Part shown: piece by piece, positions 20,870 through 33,348 of the stretch
Layout of the letters: each line of letters opens with the position of its first letter
Position numbering within the stretch: position 1 is the stretch's first letter
From: Bryum argenteum
Lineage: Eukaryota; Streptophyta; Bryopsida; Bryales; Bryaceae
Length of the DNA: 64,000 nucleotides
NCBI GenBank assembly: GCA_037043015.1
Contig: CM073330.1
Coordinates: 5,481,263 to 5,545,262, forward strand
Reading direction: 5' to 3'
The notes under the pieces: generated by a model
Database searches by the model: none
What the model was told of the DNA's origin: nothing
Seen by the model: the letters and a program-made list of their open reading frames with translations, nothing else
Position numbers and translations under genes: made by a program

Positions 20870-23279
20870 ATGGGGTTCAAGCGTTAGGGGTCGTAGTCGT
20901 TAGCAGAAGCTGTGGGGTACGTTCTCAGGGAACAGGGCAATTGTAGTTTACGTTCTCACTGTTTCGCAAAGGCTTTATCAATCAAAATTGGTTAAAGTTG
21001 CAGCAGCCCTTGTTACATGCGAAGTTACAGAGAACATTTCGTGGATGAGTAGAATTGCTTCGAAGCAGATCATATGGTAGCTCGTTTCTTGCGAAGGGAG
21101 ACGAAAAGATTGGCTGACTAGCATGTGGTTAGGTGATCGATAGGATAAACATAGGGCTTACTTAACTGTAACTTTTTGTTCACAACCAACAACACAAGAA
21201 ATCTGCAGACATTTTGCTATTGTATTACCCAATGTTGTAGGTGGTGGTAACATATTTTTCAGTTGGTACTAACGCTTGGAAATTGTGCCGCCTTTCTTAA
21301 GTGTGCTGTGTTGTGATGTTTCTTCTCTAGTGTAGTTATCACCGAAGCATCGACGTTGTTAATGCAGGAATCTTTCATTTACAGGCAACGAGTAAGGACT
21401 CCTTGGTGCAGGTTCAAATCCTGCCGTTGCTATACAGATGGTCAGCAACCGATAGTACACAAGTCAGAAGTGTTCAGGTGAAAGTCGCTGATACGTAATG
21501 TCCACCCAACTCAAGGACGGATCCGCCTTGCTTCATATATTGAAGTATGAGTGTCCGCGTGATGACGGTGCGTATGGGATATCGGACCTCGACTCTTCCC
21601 AATGTAAAATCTGTTCTTTAAAAAATCGGTCGTCCCTATCCTGCTAATTGTGGAATTTTCTACGTGTTTTCGTATATGAATACGAGTCAGAGTCAGCCTT
21701 TGCTTTACGAAACTTGATAGGCTGTACATTGAGGCTTAGCAAATATCAGATTACCAGAGTTACAGTACTCACCTAACAAGAGTAGGTAGGAGAAGAATCA
21801 GGCCGAAAATCAAGTGATTCTTGAAGCCAATTGCAAATGTCTGCAGTATATTCCTTACTTCAATTTCCGTACTGCAACTGACACTTCGGGTGGCCGATAA
21901 CGCCCGCATTACGTGGTGCTTGTTGAGCGGAGGACACGCATTGCCACGAACCTTCCGGGGGCCAATCGTTGGACGCGTGTTCTTTGTGGTAAGTTCCTGG
22001 AATGCCCCCCGAAGTTGCTGTGGACTCCTTTTTGTGCTCGGCATGGATACCCGGTCTTCACGCAAGATTATTGGATCGAAAATGGCCACAATTCGCTCTG
22101 AAGAAAAGAATTTTTTTTGGCCATATTGAGCTTAAACTAATGTGCAATTCTCTTGGCGTGGAGACCTTGGTAGATTCTTGCATTAGACTTTGAAGAAGTT
22201 GAATCTTCGGAATTTGCCTTCAGAGTCTGTACGCTCAGGCAAAAAGACAAGTGTAACCACAGAAGGGCAGATTCTGCAGACCGAAATTGCGGTTGGCTCA
22301 TGTTCAAGTGACCAGCCGACTTCGTCCTAAATTAGAACTAATCATGGACTACAGTATCTGGTTGCCAACTTGGCCCAGTCGGGTGAATTTACCAATTGCC
22401 AAACTTAGTGAGGAAGAAGCTTCCCCGAACCTCGTTTTTTCGGCCTGTGTGCTGTGTATGCCTCTATGGCTTGGTGCTCTTCGAGCATTTTCTGGGCTGA
22501 AAACGTCCCTGTGGGATTGCGTAGAGTCGGAACTCGACAGGCTGTTTAGCTCGGGCGTTCTTACACTCTGGGGGTAATTTGCTCGCGCCCGACAAGCCGA
22601 AAGGGATTCTCTCGGGAATTTCGCAACTTTTGGGCCGTACTGATCCGTTGATTTAGTACATATATGTGTACATATATATGTCACTGAATGCGGTTCCCGT
22701 GGTCGCAAGTCGGCAACCTCCCAACCACCGTCCTTTGAAGAGTCGCCGTCCTAGCAAAACTTTTCAGCTTCTTGCTCTGATAGTGGTTCTCTGATCTCGG
22801 TGCGTTGGCAGCACCCTTCGTTCCGGCGGTGACAACGTGTGAACGAGCCATAAGTAGTTTAGTCTGCGTTCTAGATCTCACTTGTCGGAGGAACAATAAC
22901 TGGTAATGTTTCAAGGACGCAGGGCGCTGCATTCGACAACGGTCGACCTTGTACTAGCAGGTATTGAAGAGCTTAGGTGTTGTGCTTAGCTAGAACGTCA
23001 ATGAATTTCGAGAGGTACAGCAGGCGGGAGTGCTTACTACTGTAGCAAGTTTGTATGAATGGTGTGTGCACCGTTCAGTCAGGGATTCCCGCATGTTACG
23101 TGATGCTTTTCGTCGGCTTTTTTCCTTGCTGCATGGTCATTTAGAGTTGCAGGGAGGGTCATTTGTGGATGAGTACTCTATGTTTATTCTGCTATGAGAC
23201 TCTAAATGTTCGTTCCTGTGCTTGACAGAGCTAAACCAGTTGCTGCCCTTCTGAAGAGAACCAGCACTGAAAAGCAAAG
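20870..23279 (+). promoter_or_regulatory. Long leader and promoter region of the Ca2+-ATPase gene
   Basis: No other gene is supported in this 2.4-kb stretch. It has balanced base composition unlike the AT-rich intergenic DNA, many short upstream ATG frames, and pyrimidine-rich acceptor-like and GT donor-like sites, so it probably holds promoter plus a leader with one or more introns. The coding ATG at 23280 sits in agcaaagATGGC, a good plant context. A tRNA-like half occurs at 21386-21432. Confidence 0.4.
21386..21432 (+). tRNA. tRNA 3'-half-like relic (not a functional tRNA)
   Basis: A perfect T-arm (gcagg, loop ttcaaat, cctgc) is followed by cgttgct, which pairs over 7 positions (one G-T) with ggcaacg at 21386-21392. 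Between them lies only a hairpin (aagg act cctt) like a long variable arm; D and anticodon arms are missing. It may be a truncated tRNA-Ser/Leu copy or a tRNA-derived repeat fragment. Confidence 0.3.
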
Positions 23280-26200
23280 ATGGCTGATAGAGCCGTCTAT
23301 GCTGACGAAATTTCCTCTGAGAGCGATGCTAGACGCTGCTTTCCTAGGTCGCACGAATCTGGTACAGGCCCATCCACATCTGAAAGCTCGAAAAGATGGC
23401 GAAAAGCGACCCTCGTATTGAACGCTACGAGGAGGTTCCGGAGATTTCCTTTACAACGTAGGGCGAGAACGCGGTTCAGGGTGTGCGCGCACACTATATG
23501 TGCGGTGACGCGGCTCCAGAGAGGCTTGAAGAAGCGTGTGATGCCTGGAGGTGTCGCACCTGAAGGGTATGGAGTGGCTCCAAGTGACCTCGTTCAGTTG
23601 CTGCAAGACCGCGAGTATCCGGATTTGGAGAATCTGGGTGGAGTCGAAGGGCTCGCGAAAAAGCTTCATACAGACTTGGAGTACGGGCTGGATGAAAATG
23701 AGGAGCAGTTTCTGAAGAGGCGAGAAGCTTACGGCTCCAATACGTACCCGAAAAAAGTTACCAAAGGATTCTGGTCATTCGTTTGGGATGCATGCAAAGA
23801 CACGACGTTGAACATTTTGATGGTATGCGCCGTTGTCTCCCTCGCCACAGGAATGTGGACCGAGGGACCGAAGGAGGGCTGGTACGAAGGTACCAGCATT
23901 GGAGTAGCCGTCCTCCTTGTGATTTTTGTCACCGCCATAAGCGACTACAAACAAGGATTGAATTTTCAGAACTTAAACGCCGAGAAGGAGAACATTAAAC
24001 TTGAGGTTCTGCGAGCTGGTCGTCGACAGATGGTCTCTATCTTCGACTTGTTGGTGGGTGACATTGTGCCATTGTCAATTGGAGGCCAAGTACCTGCGGA
24101 TGGTGTATTCGTGGAAGGGCATTCGCTTTCAATAGACGAATCAACCATGACAGGAGAAAGCTTGCCAGTAAAGAAAGACAAGTCAAGACCGTTTCTACTT
24201 TCGGGATGTAAAGTGCAAGATGGTCAAGGTACCATGCTGGTGACCGGAGTGGGGCTAAATACCGAATGGGGGCAAGTGATGGCTTCCATTAGTCACGACA
24301 ATGGAGAACTCACTCCTCTTCAGGTTCGGCTGAATGGTGCAGCGACATTAATCGGTAAATGTGGACTTCTAGTAGCATCTGTTGTGTTAGTTATCTTAAT
24401 TATCCGTTATTTTGCTATCACATTCAAAAATGCCACTGCTAGAGAGCGAAGGGCTGCCGAGGTCATCAAGGAGATGGTTCACATCTTCTCGATTGCTGTG
24501 ACGATCGTGGTGGTCGCTGTGCCCGAGGGATTGCCACTGGCTGTGACGCTCACTCTGGCCTATTCCATGCGGAAGATGATGGCTGACAAGTCCTTAGTTC
24601 GTGTTCTCGCCGCTTGCGAGACCATGGGATCGGCAACTACCATTTGTAGTGACAAGACCGGGACACTCACCACGAACAAGATGACCGTGACTAGAGCTTG
24701 CGTTGGAGGAGAGATGAAATCCGAGGATGCTTTGGGTTCTGAATCTCTGCCTTCCAGCCTGGTTACAACACTTCAGCATTCTATCTGCCTCAACAGCAAT
24801 GGTAAGCACTTCTCATCCGATTAGTATAGTCCCCACAGAGAATGAAACATTCGATTCGAGGATATCTTTCAGCCTCTTTGCTTCTCTGCCTTTACTAAAT
24901 TGCAACATTGCCTCAGGCAACGTTGCTCCACACAAGGATGGTGAAGAGCCAGCAGTGACGGGAAGTCCGACAGAAGCAGCTCTTCTGACCTGGGGTATCA
25001 AGCTAGGCATGAACTTCCGAACAGTTCGTCACGAGAATCAGATTCTCCACGTGGAAACCTTCAACTCGGAGAAGAAACGTGCGGGAGTGATCTGCAAAAC
25101 AAGTTCCGGAGACGTTCAGCTACACTGGAAAGGAGCAGCCGAAATCATTCTAGACTTGTGCACGAACTACATCGACTCACAGGGAAATACTCAACGCATG
25201 ACACCCGAGAAGCGGACCGAGTTCAACAACGTGATTGAGGGCATGGCCGCTCAAGCACTTCGCTGCATCGCCTTCGCATACCGACCATTTAACGAACAGG
25301 AGATTCCTGCAACAGAAGATGCGAAATCGGATTGGCAGGCGCCAGACCAGGAGCTGATCCTCTTGGCCGTTGCTGGTATCAAGGACCCGTGCAGGCCTGG
25401 AGTACGTGAAGCAGTAGAGAAGTGTCAACGAGCTGGAGTGAAGGTTCGCATGGTCACCGGCGACAACATCCACACTGCGAAAGCCATTGCTGCAGAGTGT
25501 GGCATCCTAAAAGAAGGCGGCCTAGTCGTTGAAGGACGTGACTTTCGCACTTGGGACGACGCTAAGCTCAACTCTAGAATGCTTGATGACCTCGTCGTCA
25601 TGGCACGATCATCTCCTCTCGACAAGCTCAAGCTCGTGAAGGCACTCAAAGAACGTCGAGGCGACGTGGTAGCAGTCACCGGTGACGGAACGAACGACGC
25701 CCCAGCTCTGAAAGAAGCCGACATTGGTCTCTCAATGGGAATTGCCGGTACTGAAGTTGCAAAAGAAAGCTCAGACATCATCATCCTGGACGACAACTTT
25801 ACCTCTGTAGTGAAAGTGGTGCGCTGGGGTCGTTCAGTCTACGCCAACATCCAGAAGTTCATACAATTCCAACTTACCGTCAACGTCGTAGCGCTCACCA
25901 TCAACTTCGTAGCAGCTGTCTCTTCGGGGGAGGTCCCCTTGACAGCAGTTCAGCTGTTGTGGGTAAACCTCATTATGGACACCATGGGTGCCCTGGCATT
26001 AGCAACGGAAGCTCCAACAGACGACCTCATGGACAGGACTCCTATTGGGAGGAAGGAGCCTCTCATCACCAACTACATGTGGCGCAACATCTTCGGGCAA
26101 GCGATTTACCAGATCGTAGTCCTGCTCATTTTGACATACAGGGGCATCGAGATTCTCGGCCTCAAGGGAACTCACGACCAACAGGAGCTTAAGCGCAACA

Positions 26201-26655
26201 CGATCATCTTCAATGCCTTTGTGTTCTGTCAGCTTTTCAACGAAGTGAACGCTCGTCGCCCTGAGAAGTTCAACGTGTTCGAAGGCATTCACAGAAACTA
26301 CCTCTTCTTAGCCATCATCGCCATCACCATCTTCTTCCAGGTAATCATTGTTACATTCCTGAATGATTTCGCGGATACCACGATGCTTGAAATTAAGTGG
26401 TGGGGACTCTGTATTGCCATTGGATCCGTTGCTACTCCTTTGATGGTGTTGATCAAGTGCGTCCCTGTGCCCAAGAGACCCATTCTGGAAATCTCTTGCT
26501 TTCCCCGATCCGCCTGTTTGGGGCTTAGGAGGCGGAAGAATGCGGAGGTTGTAGAGAGTGATGATGAGATGGGTACTGAAAAGAGGTCTGTGACGGATCC
26601 TAAGTTGCGACATAGAAATCCTAAAGTTGATGAGATAGAAATTATCCATTCATGA
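23280..26655 (+). CDS. Type IIB autoinhibited Ca2+-ATPase (ACA family)
   Basis: This pump drives Ca2+ out of the cytosol at the expense of ATP and is released from autoinhibition by calmodulin. Two exons, 23280-24801 and 24917-26655 (3261 nt, 1086 aa). The N-terminal cytosolic tail has the plant ACA calmodulin-binding motif SSKRWRKATLVLNATRRFRR around residues 36-55. The actuator loop has TMTGES, transmembrane helix 4 has VPEGLPLAV, the phosphorylation motif is CSDKTGTLTTNKMT (Asp near residue 457), and the hinge is VTGDGTNDAPALKEADIGLS. About ten hydrophobic helices are visible. The C-terminal tail is short and basic-acidic, as in ACAs where regulation is N-terminal. The target membrane (plasma membrane, ER or vacuole) cannot be read from sequence. 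A single coding intron is few for this family. Confidence 0.96.
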
Positions 26656-27867
26656 TAAGGATGCACTATCATAGAATGGGGCCGATTGTCGATACTCTTA
26701 TGAATAGTCCCGGACTTTATACTTATGAGCGTAGGCTTTCAAGTTGGTCTGAAAGTGTTGCTCCGTGCTTTCGGAGAATACGAGAATAATGCTTGTGGAC
26801 TGCGTTTCACTTGCGAATGTAAAATGAAAACTGCAATAACAGTTTTGAATATACAACTTCACACACACATTTTTTGTTGCAGCCATCAATGTGTTCATCG
26901 TTCCACTTACGTATGCGTTGTTACTGTTTTTGGAGCATATGGTGTCAGTTATTGCACGGTTGGTCCTCTGCTCAGGATGACCTCGCCACTTACCACTGTT
27001 TGTGTGGATATGTTCTTGGAGGTGGTCAAGTTTAGATGGTTTGGGAGCTCAAATCTGGTGAAATACAAGAACCTGTACATGAATATATGGGTTCGGAGAA
27101 TATTTTGCACACTTAGAAATAATTGTGTGTAAATGTGTTGAGGATCATGTTTGGCAAGTTCTAGTGTTGAATGGAGGGTTTGAAACTAGTATTTCAAAGG
27201 TTAAATTATGGTTAAGTTCATTGTCAAGTTAAAAGTAGTAATCAGTAGTAATCAATGATATTCTGCGAAGTTGAAAATTAATATAATTTTGGCAAAGTCA
27301 TGATTCAGTATTGTTGAGATTTTTAAGTGAAGAGTTACCAGTTAACAAAAAGATCTCACAAGGGAACTTGTGATACATCACTTGTCTCTTGGGCACCATA
27401 ATGCCAAGAGTACATAATCCTTTACCTTCAATAGGAATAGTAACCACATCTCACTATTATGATCTTGATAAAGCATCCTCAGTTCCTTACTCTCTTTAGC
27501 AATTGCTCCCACGGTCAATGCGCTAAAATGCGTGTATTTCTTTTCCCACCACCTTAATTTGCATACATCGCCAAACTACTAGCTCTCTCATCAATGTTTC
27601 ATGCTCTGTCATGTGAATTTCAATTTTGGTCATCTTCGTGTCGACATGAAGCCAACAAATAAACTTAAAAATGTGAAATCCTTTCATAGCCTACATGCAA
27701 AAACAAGCAAGGATGATCAAAATTGGTCGCTTTGGCGTTAAAGAGTAAGGTCAACAAGATAGATGCATATGTTGTTTAGTCGAAGGAGTTTCCATTGCAT
27801 AGCATATGGGTGAGTAGGAGGGGCTTGTCATGTAGCTCACAATTTGTAGTAGGGAGAGACACAGGCA
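26656..27867. other. 3' flank of the Ca2+-ATPase gene
   Basis: Holds the ATPase 3'UTR and AT-rich intergenic DNA. The frame 26725-27132 (135 codons) lies in the expected 3'UTR, has no family signature and ends in low-complexity sequence, so I do not call it a gene. Confidence 0.45.
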
Positions 27868-28047
27868 CCACAAGCCTTGGCTTGGTGGTTAGGGCTTAGG
27901 CCCCCAATGAGGAGGTCGTGGGATCTATTCCCCATGCCGGCGTTGTGCTCACCACTGTAGTCCACCCAACTATTGTGGGGGGTCTTTGGATCTTGTTGTA
28001 TGGGTACCTCAAAGCCCTTTGGGGGGATACTATGTCAAACATGATAC
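27868..28047 (+). mobile_element. tRNA-derived SINE-like repeat
   Basis: The 5' part resembles a tRNA with pol III promoter boxes: an A-box-like tggcttggtggttagggc near 27879-27896 and a B-box-like gggatctattcc near 27921-27932. The downstream part (agtccacccaact, then ttgttgtatgggtacct and gatactatgtcaa) recurs at 60747-60830 as a diverged copy. Dispersed copies plus a tRNA-like head are the hallmarks of a SINE. No A-rich tail or clear target duplication is visible. Confidence 0.6.
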
Positions 28048-28404
28048 CAAGTGGAACCTTCTCGTGTACAAACTTTTTAATTTTCAAAAAGTATGCAATC
28101 AAGGGACCCTTCCCATTAAATTAACTTCGAGACGCGATTCTATGCATTATGCAAAATAGTAACATACCATATATCGAAGCTTGCGGTCTTACAAAACTTA
28201 TAAAACTGCACAACAACATGAGGAAGAGGAAGACTAATTGTTGACAATTTAACTGAATCAATTAAGAAATTAGCACATTTTTATTGAGCTTGTAAGCTCA
28301 ATGGTAGAACTAACAGAAATCTATCTCAAGATGGGTTTCTTTGTACTTGTTGTTACAAAATTACAAAATATAAATGGAAAACAACTATTAATGTAGCATC
28401 TTAT

Positions 28405-28541
28405 CGATTTCAGTTGCATGCAAAGTATCAAAGAAGCATTTCCTGTATCACTCCTCATGACTCAAGCTGTACCGATTTCAATCGCACGCAAAGGAATCAA
28501 ATAGGAGGCATTCACTGTATCACACCTACATGCATTGCAAG
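28405..28541. repeat. Two diverged 67-bp tandem units
   Basis: Two adjacent units share the order cgatttca, gcaaag, atcaaa, ctgtatcac, catg with about 67-bp spacing (starts near 28405 and 28474). The surrounding 28048-28740 otherwise shows nothing coding that I can support. Confidence 0.5.
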
Positions 28542-28757
28542 CGTCACTCGGTGCAACTTCCGGAGCTATTTACAATGGTGGCTCTTTTTGACACGTCCTG
28601 TGAAGGTCTCAAGTTTCCCTACACCTTGTACAGTATTGGTGGCAATAAGTGGGTCAACAGCTCCTGTAGATGGCATACAAAGTTCTACACTTTCTTGTCA
28701 GATGACAACAGAGGATGTTTTGAATCACACCTTCGAAAAAATGGAGCACTATGCAGT

Positions 28758-29124
28758 TGAATGTTGCTGGGAAAGCATTGGTGCTTTTCCAAGTTTGCTC
28801 CAGTGAGATTGGTTGATTGGTCCATGCCACGAAGTTCCTTCTGAGGCACACAATTCAGGCAACTCTCGGAATCCAAACAACCACGGCTCTTGCGTAGGAA
28901 TTTCCATCACTGGGACCTGCACATACGAAGCTTCTTCAAAGCTACACAATGAATCATTGCAGGTACATAATTGTAAATCCACAGTTGTCCAGCATTGGAT
29001 ACATTCCAAGTTGGAGTGAAGCAGTTACCTGCGATGAGCAGTGAACAATTCCTTCGGAACAATTGCTCAGAAACAAACGTTTGTTTTAACACAGAAAGGT
29101 CCTGCGATACAATGACACGCCTCA
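28758..29124 (-). CDS. Unrecognised small candidate gene
   Basis: On the minus strand a frame from 29124 starts MRRVIVSQDLSVLKQTFVSE and meets a donor (GCAG followed by GTAACT) near 29029. An acceptor (tatgtgcag) near 28920 opens VPVMEIPTQEPWLFGFREL and runs to a stop near 28752. The composition is protein-like, with varied residues and no low-complexity runs, but I recognise no family and the join is only one possibility. The first ATG is itself preceded by a donor-like aaaaaggtatg, so an upstream exon may be missing. It could equally be a fragment of a decayed gene. Confidence 0.25.
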
Positions 29125-29759
29125 TACCTTTTTAGATTCGAAAAAAATGCCGTACCAATACTAAAATGAAAGTACACATTTACAGACACCTGTCAATCAT
29201 ATCCTTGTCGTTGCCATGAACATCCTGCAATAATTGGAAAAATGCCTAGAATCGAGTGACATGATCATGATCCTAAAACTAAAATGGGTGAGTCATGCAC
29301 AAGTCACAAAACCCCACGCGTTCATACGATCATGGTTTTGCACGTGGGTGGTATCTTACGAAGGTTGAAGAGTTAGTCTCGTGTAATACGAAGTGGTCCT
29401 GCAACTAACCGTTTCTTCTTCCTTCTCTGCACAGATAGATACAACTCCGCCAGATACCGTTAGTTAACATCATCTTCGGTTAGTTATTCTTTCCTTTTCC
29501 AAAACCTCATTGAGCACTGAATGCTTAATTACGAGCTAAATATTCTTCCAGAGCCCTTGCTCTTGCATCCCCACGGCTACCATTTGTTTCATACTTTCGA
29601 GAGTTATGAAGTGAGCAAAAGTGCGCAAAAGGTCTCTCTCTGTACGTTTTGACTTTTGATCAGCCTGAAAAGGGACCTTACATCATATCGTGCTGTTTAA
29701 TACTGTATACGGGATGCCGGGTTGCTCTTGAAAGGTCTTGAAACCTGTAGAAGAGAGTT

Positions 29760-31376
29760 ATGAAAATGGCTAAACAGGAAATTGTCACTGTTCAGATGCC
29801 CTTCCCACGTTTTAATGCCTCGAGGCTTCCTTCATTCCGATGCTCGCATGAGACAGCTACTGCCACTGTTGATGTTCACTTTGTCAGTCCTCAATCCAGA
29901 TTCTCTAGCTCGCTGTCATCAGGCCCTTCTTCTGATGAAAATACGATGTCTGAGAGTAATAAAGTCAAGAAAGGGCGAGTGATTACCAAGAGTGGACAAA
30001 GCATAGAGAAGCTAAGGATCTTCGTAGGGTTTGATGTACGTGAAGAGCTCGCGTACGAAGTATGTCGGCACTCGCTACTAAAGCACGCCACTGTGTCGAT
30101 CGAGATTATCCCTCTGAAACTGCAAAACCTCGCGAATCGGGGGATCTACACGCGGCCGCGGGATCCGACAGAGAGCACCGAATTTTCCTTCACGAGGTTC
30201 TTGACGCCATTTCTTGCCGGCTTCCAAGGCTGGGCGATGTTCGTTGACTGTGATTTTCTGTACACGGCTGATGTGAGGGAGCTGGTGGAGCTTCTTGACG
30301 AGCAGTACGCGATCATGTGTGTGCATCACGATTACGTTCCCAAGACTACTGTCAAGATGGATGGAGTTTTGCAAACCTGTTATCCGAGAAAGAACTGGTC
30401 CTCCATGGTGCTCTATAACTGTGCTCATCCCAAGAACCTGCTCTTGACCCCGGCGCTCGTGAACTCTGCTTCAGGTGCATTTCTTCACAGGTGAGCTCCG
30501 CACCTTCACTCCAATGAAGAGCGAGAATTATTCTACAATGTGAATATAAATCATGATCGTGTATCTTTACACCGTAAGAAATTACAATCCTTCACATCAA
30601 AGAAAGGCTTCAAAACCTTAAATTCATCCTATTCGAAACAAGAATCTCAGTCTATTGTAGATTACATCAGACGAACAGTCTCCACCTTTACCCTATCATA
30701 CTGACATTAACGTGCATCAAAGCTCCTCCTTACTTCCGTCACCGAAGTCGAAAATCACTCTCAAATTCTCAACAATTCGGACAACGCATACATGGATAAT
30801 CGGAGGAGTTTCATGAGTAACTTGAGTTTTTCAATTTCATGCGACTAGCCGCGATATCACATAAAGTGATTAGAAGTGATTATTAGTGAATAACGTATCT
30901 TTCAGTGATCCAAATCCTTACTTCCGTCACCGAAGTCTCATATTCCGACATTAGATTGCCTTCTTGATCTGTTCTTAAGCGCAAATACACGTTCAAACAA
31001 CCTATACATGAAGATTATATTGTATCCTTCAATCTGTTAGCAGATCGCGGTATTGAATGAAGTGATGAAAAGGTCACTACCAGTAAATAGAAAGCGAAAT
31101 TAATCTTTCATAAACTGAATTGATGGATTCATGGAAGCCGCTGTGATTAAATTTTGCAGGTTCATGTGGCTAGAGGATAGCGACATCGGCGAGCTTCCGA
31201 TGACATGGAACTTCTTAGTCGGCCACAACGAGGCTCCTAAGGAAGAAAAAACTCCCAAGGCTATCCATTTCACAAGCGGAGGGCCTTGGTTTGAAGGTTG
31301 GAAGGACTGCGAGTTTGCTGAAATATGGCGCGAGGAAAGAGACCAGTATTGGAGTGAACTGGATCACCATCGCTAA
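29760..31376 (+). CDS. Bacterial-type glycosyltransferase with DxD motif
   Basis: Two exons, 29760-30490 and 31160-31376, give 948 nt and 315 aa. After an N-terminal extension of about 85 residues rich in Ser, Arg and Phe (possible organelle transit peptide) the conserved domain begins at LRIFVGFDVREELAYEVCRH. The DxD metal and nucleotide-sugar motif is in FVDCDFLYTADV (D163, D165). Further conserved blocks are HHDYVPKTTVKMDGVLQTCY, YPRKNWSSMVLYNC, the intron-split GAFLHRFMWLED, and IHFTSGGPWFEGWKDCE. From memory this is the single-domain glycosyltransferase found mainly in alphaproteobacteria and cyanobacteria, with the same blocks over the full domain. Donor and acceptor sugars are unknown. 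No membrane helix is seen. An intron and a plant-like N-terminal extension show it is established in the host genome. Confidence 0.8.
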
Positions 31377-31764
31377 GATTCTCGAGCAATGACATTTGCA
31401 TCCCGAAAAGCATGATTTGAAAGGAAGAAGAAAGAATTCCAGAACCTCAAAACCTATGGAGTATGGAGAAGCTTGTACGAGCTTGTGTCAATAAAGTGTT
31501 CGTTCCACCTATCCTTGCATGTTCATGCTTAGAGTTCGAGGCATGACATACAACACATTACAAGACCATCAAGTTTATTTTAGTAGAAACAAGGGCCGCA
31601 AATATTAGTTTTCAATACATGGTTTGTAGAAGATGGTGTTGGATAGGCTTCTTGATAGCTTCTACGTTGCAAATGTTGCAAATGTATGGAAGACTAAAAC
31701 AAATTAGAAATAACATGGTATAGAATATGATTTGTCTATCTATCTGTCCTTGGTGATCCACCAT

Positions 31765-31800
31765 ACATGCATGGTCATGATCATGGCCATCATCATTGGG

Positions 31801-31838
<38 letters not shown>

Positions 31839-32600
31839 TGAAGAGTTTTGAAGATTTTGAAGAGTTTTTGTAAGGTGTATTTGATTGTTATTAGGATTTT
31901 ATTAGATTCCAATGTTATGAAAAGGAGTCAAAAGGACAAGGAATGTAGAACATGTAAAATGGGAGCAAACCGAGAACCTGGAATAAATAATGAGAACCAT
32001 GAACAAATAATAGGAATTAGGAACAAATGAAGTATATTGGGAACGAATGATGGAAACCAAGAAGGCGAGTTGAAGGACGAGGAATCGGGAATTGTGAATA
32101 AAGGATGGAAACGGGGAACGAGAGTTTAGAGAGAAGGAACCATTACTAAAGAAAAAGAGAATGGTAATCAGAATAGAGGTCGGAGAACTGGGAACAAGGA
32201 ATCCATGGAACGAAGGATATTTTATAAATCTTAAAGAAGACAAGTAACCAAGAAAAGGGGAGCGGAGGATATGCTATAAATCTTATAAAGCAGGGGGACC
32301 ATGGTATAAATCCTATAAAGTAGGGGATCATGAACGAGAAAACCAAAGATAGGGGTAGTTCTTGAAAAGTACCAAATAAAGAGCTCACCCATTGGGGTGA
32401 GGGGGACCTTACTCACAAATTAATCAACTACATGCATGGGCCTGACCAACATCATTTGGTCATGTATACCCAGCATGAAGAGTTTTAAGGATTTTGAATA
32501 GTTTCCGTAAATGATATTTGGTTGTTATTAAGAGTTTATTAGATCCCAATAATATAACATCAAAGGAACAAAGAATATGGGACCAGGGGAACCTCACTAA
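31765..32600. repeat. Direct repeat pair plus TA microsatellite
   Basis: A segment of about 140 bp (31790-31945: gtcatatata, tatgaagagttttgaagattttgaa, gttattaggattttattagat) recurs in diverged form at 32455-32590. The first copy is interrupted by a (TA)n run at about 31804-31837. Between the copies lie GA-rich sequence and two short units of the type tataaatcttataaag. No gene is visible from 31377 to 33340. Confidence 0.6.
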
Positions 32601-33348
32601 CAAATTAATCAGATACTATCTTTTATTTTGTGTATTCAGAGGACACGGGTATGGAAGTGGTCATAAAGGATTTCTCAGTTAAGTTATAAATTATGATTTG
32701 AGAGTTAGACCAAGGTTTTTCTTGTAATCTTTTAATATCCTCATAGAAGTATGCTTTTGTTTTTGAGAAAGTGCTTCATTCAATTTTTTAATCAAGAAGA
32801 TTTTGTCAAATCTAATCCGGAGTTACTTCAATGAAAATCTTATGACTACGAAGGATTATTTTAGAATTATACTTATGCAGGCAAATTTAACAAAAACAAG
32901 AGTGGTTTTGATTCTAATTATTGGCTTGCGATAAAGGAGGTCCATGTTTCAATAGCTCAAAACAGAAGTTGTCTTCATAAAACTCCATGGTATAAATTCA
33001 TACCATCATGGATGAATTTGAAATTCCTACAACAATTATTGAATTCATCGAGGATTCTATTCAAGAAAATACACCATTTTTGGGTGAAGCAATTTTAGCT
33101 ATTTAAATGAAGCTTGTCATTTAAGATGTTGAAGTTTGACATTAAAGAAATTTTAGGGTTAAAAGAAAAACAAAAGTACATTAGTTCTTGATTCCATATA
33201 GAAATAAGGTTCCTAGGGGCTTAAAGTGGTTTCATATATCACTATGGACAAGGTCGACCACAAAATGAGGTATAACTAGTTAAATTTTAAAATTGGGTTA
33301 TGATTCAAGAGGCTAAATAATACAGAATGTAACCCTTAACACTGTGCA

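Noticed and set aside
26725-27132. 135-codon frame after the Ca2+-ATPase
   Set aside because: Lies in the expected 3'UTR and has no recognisable feature.
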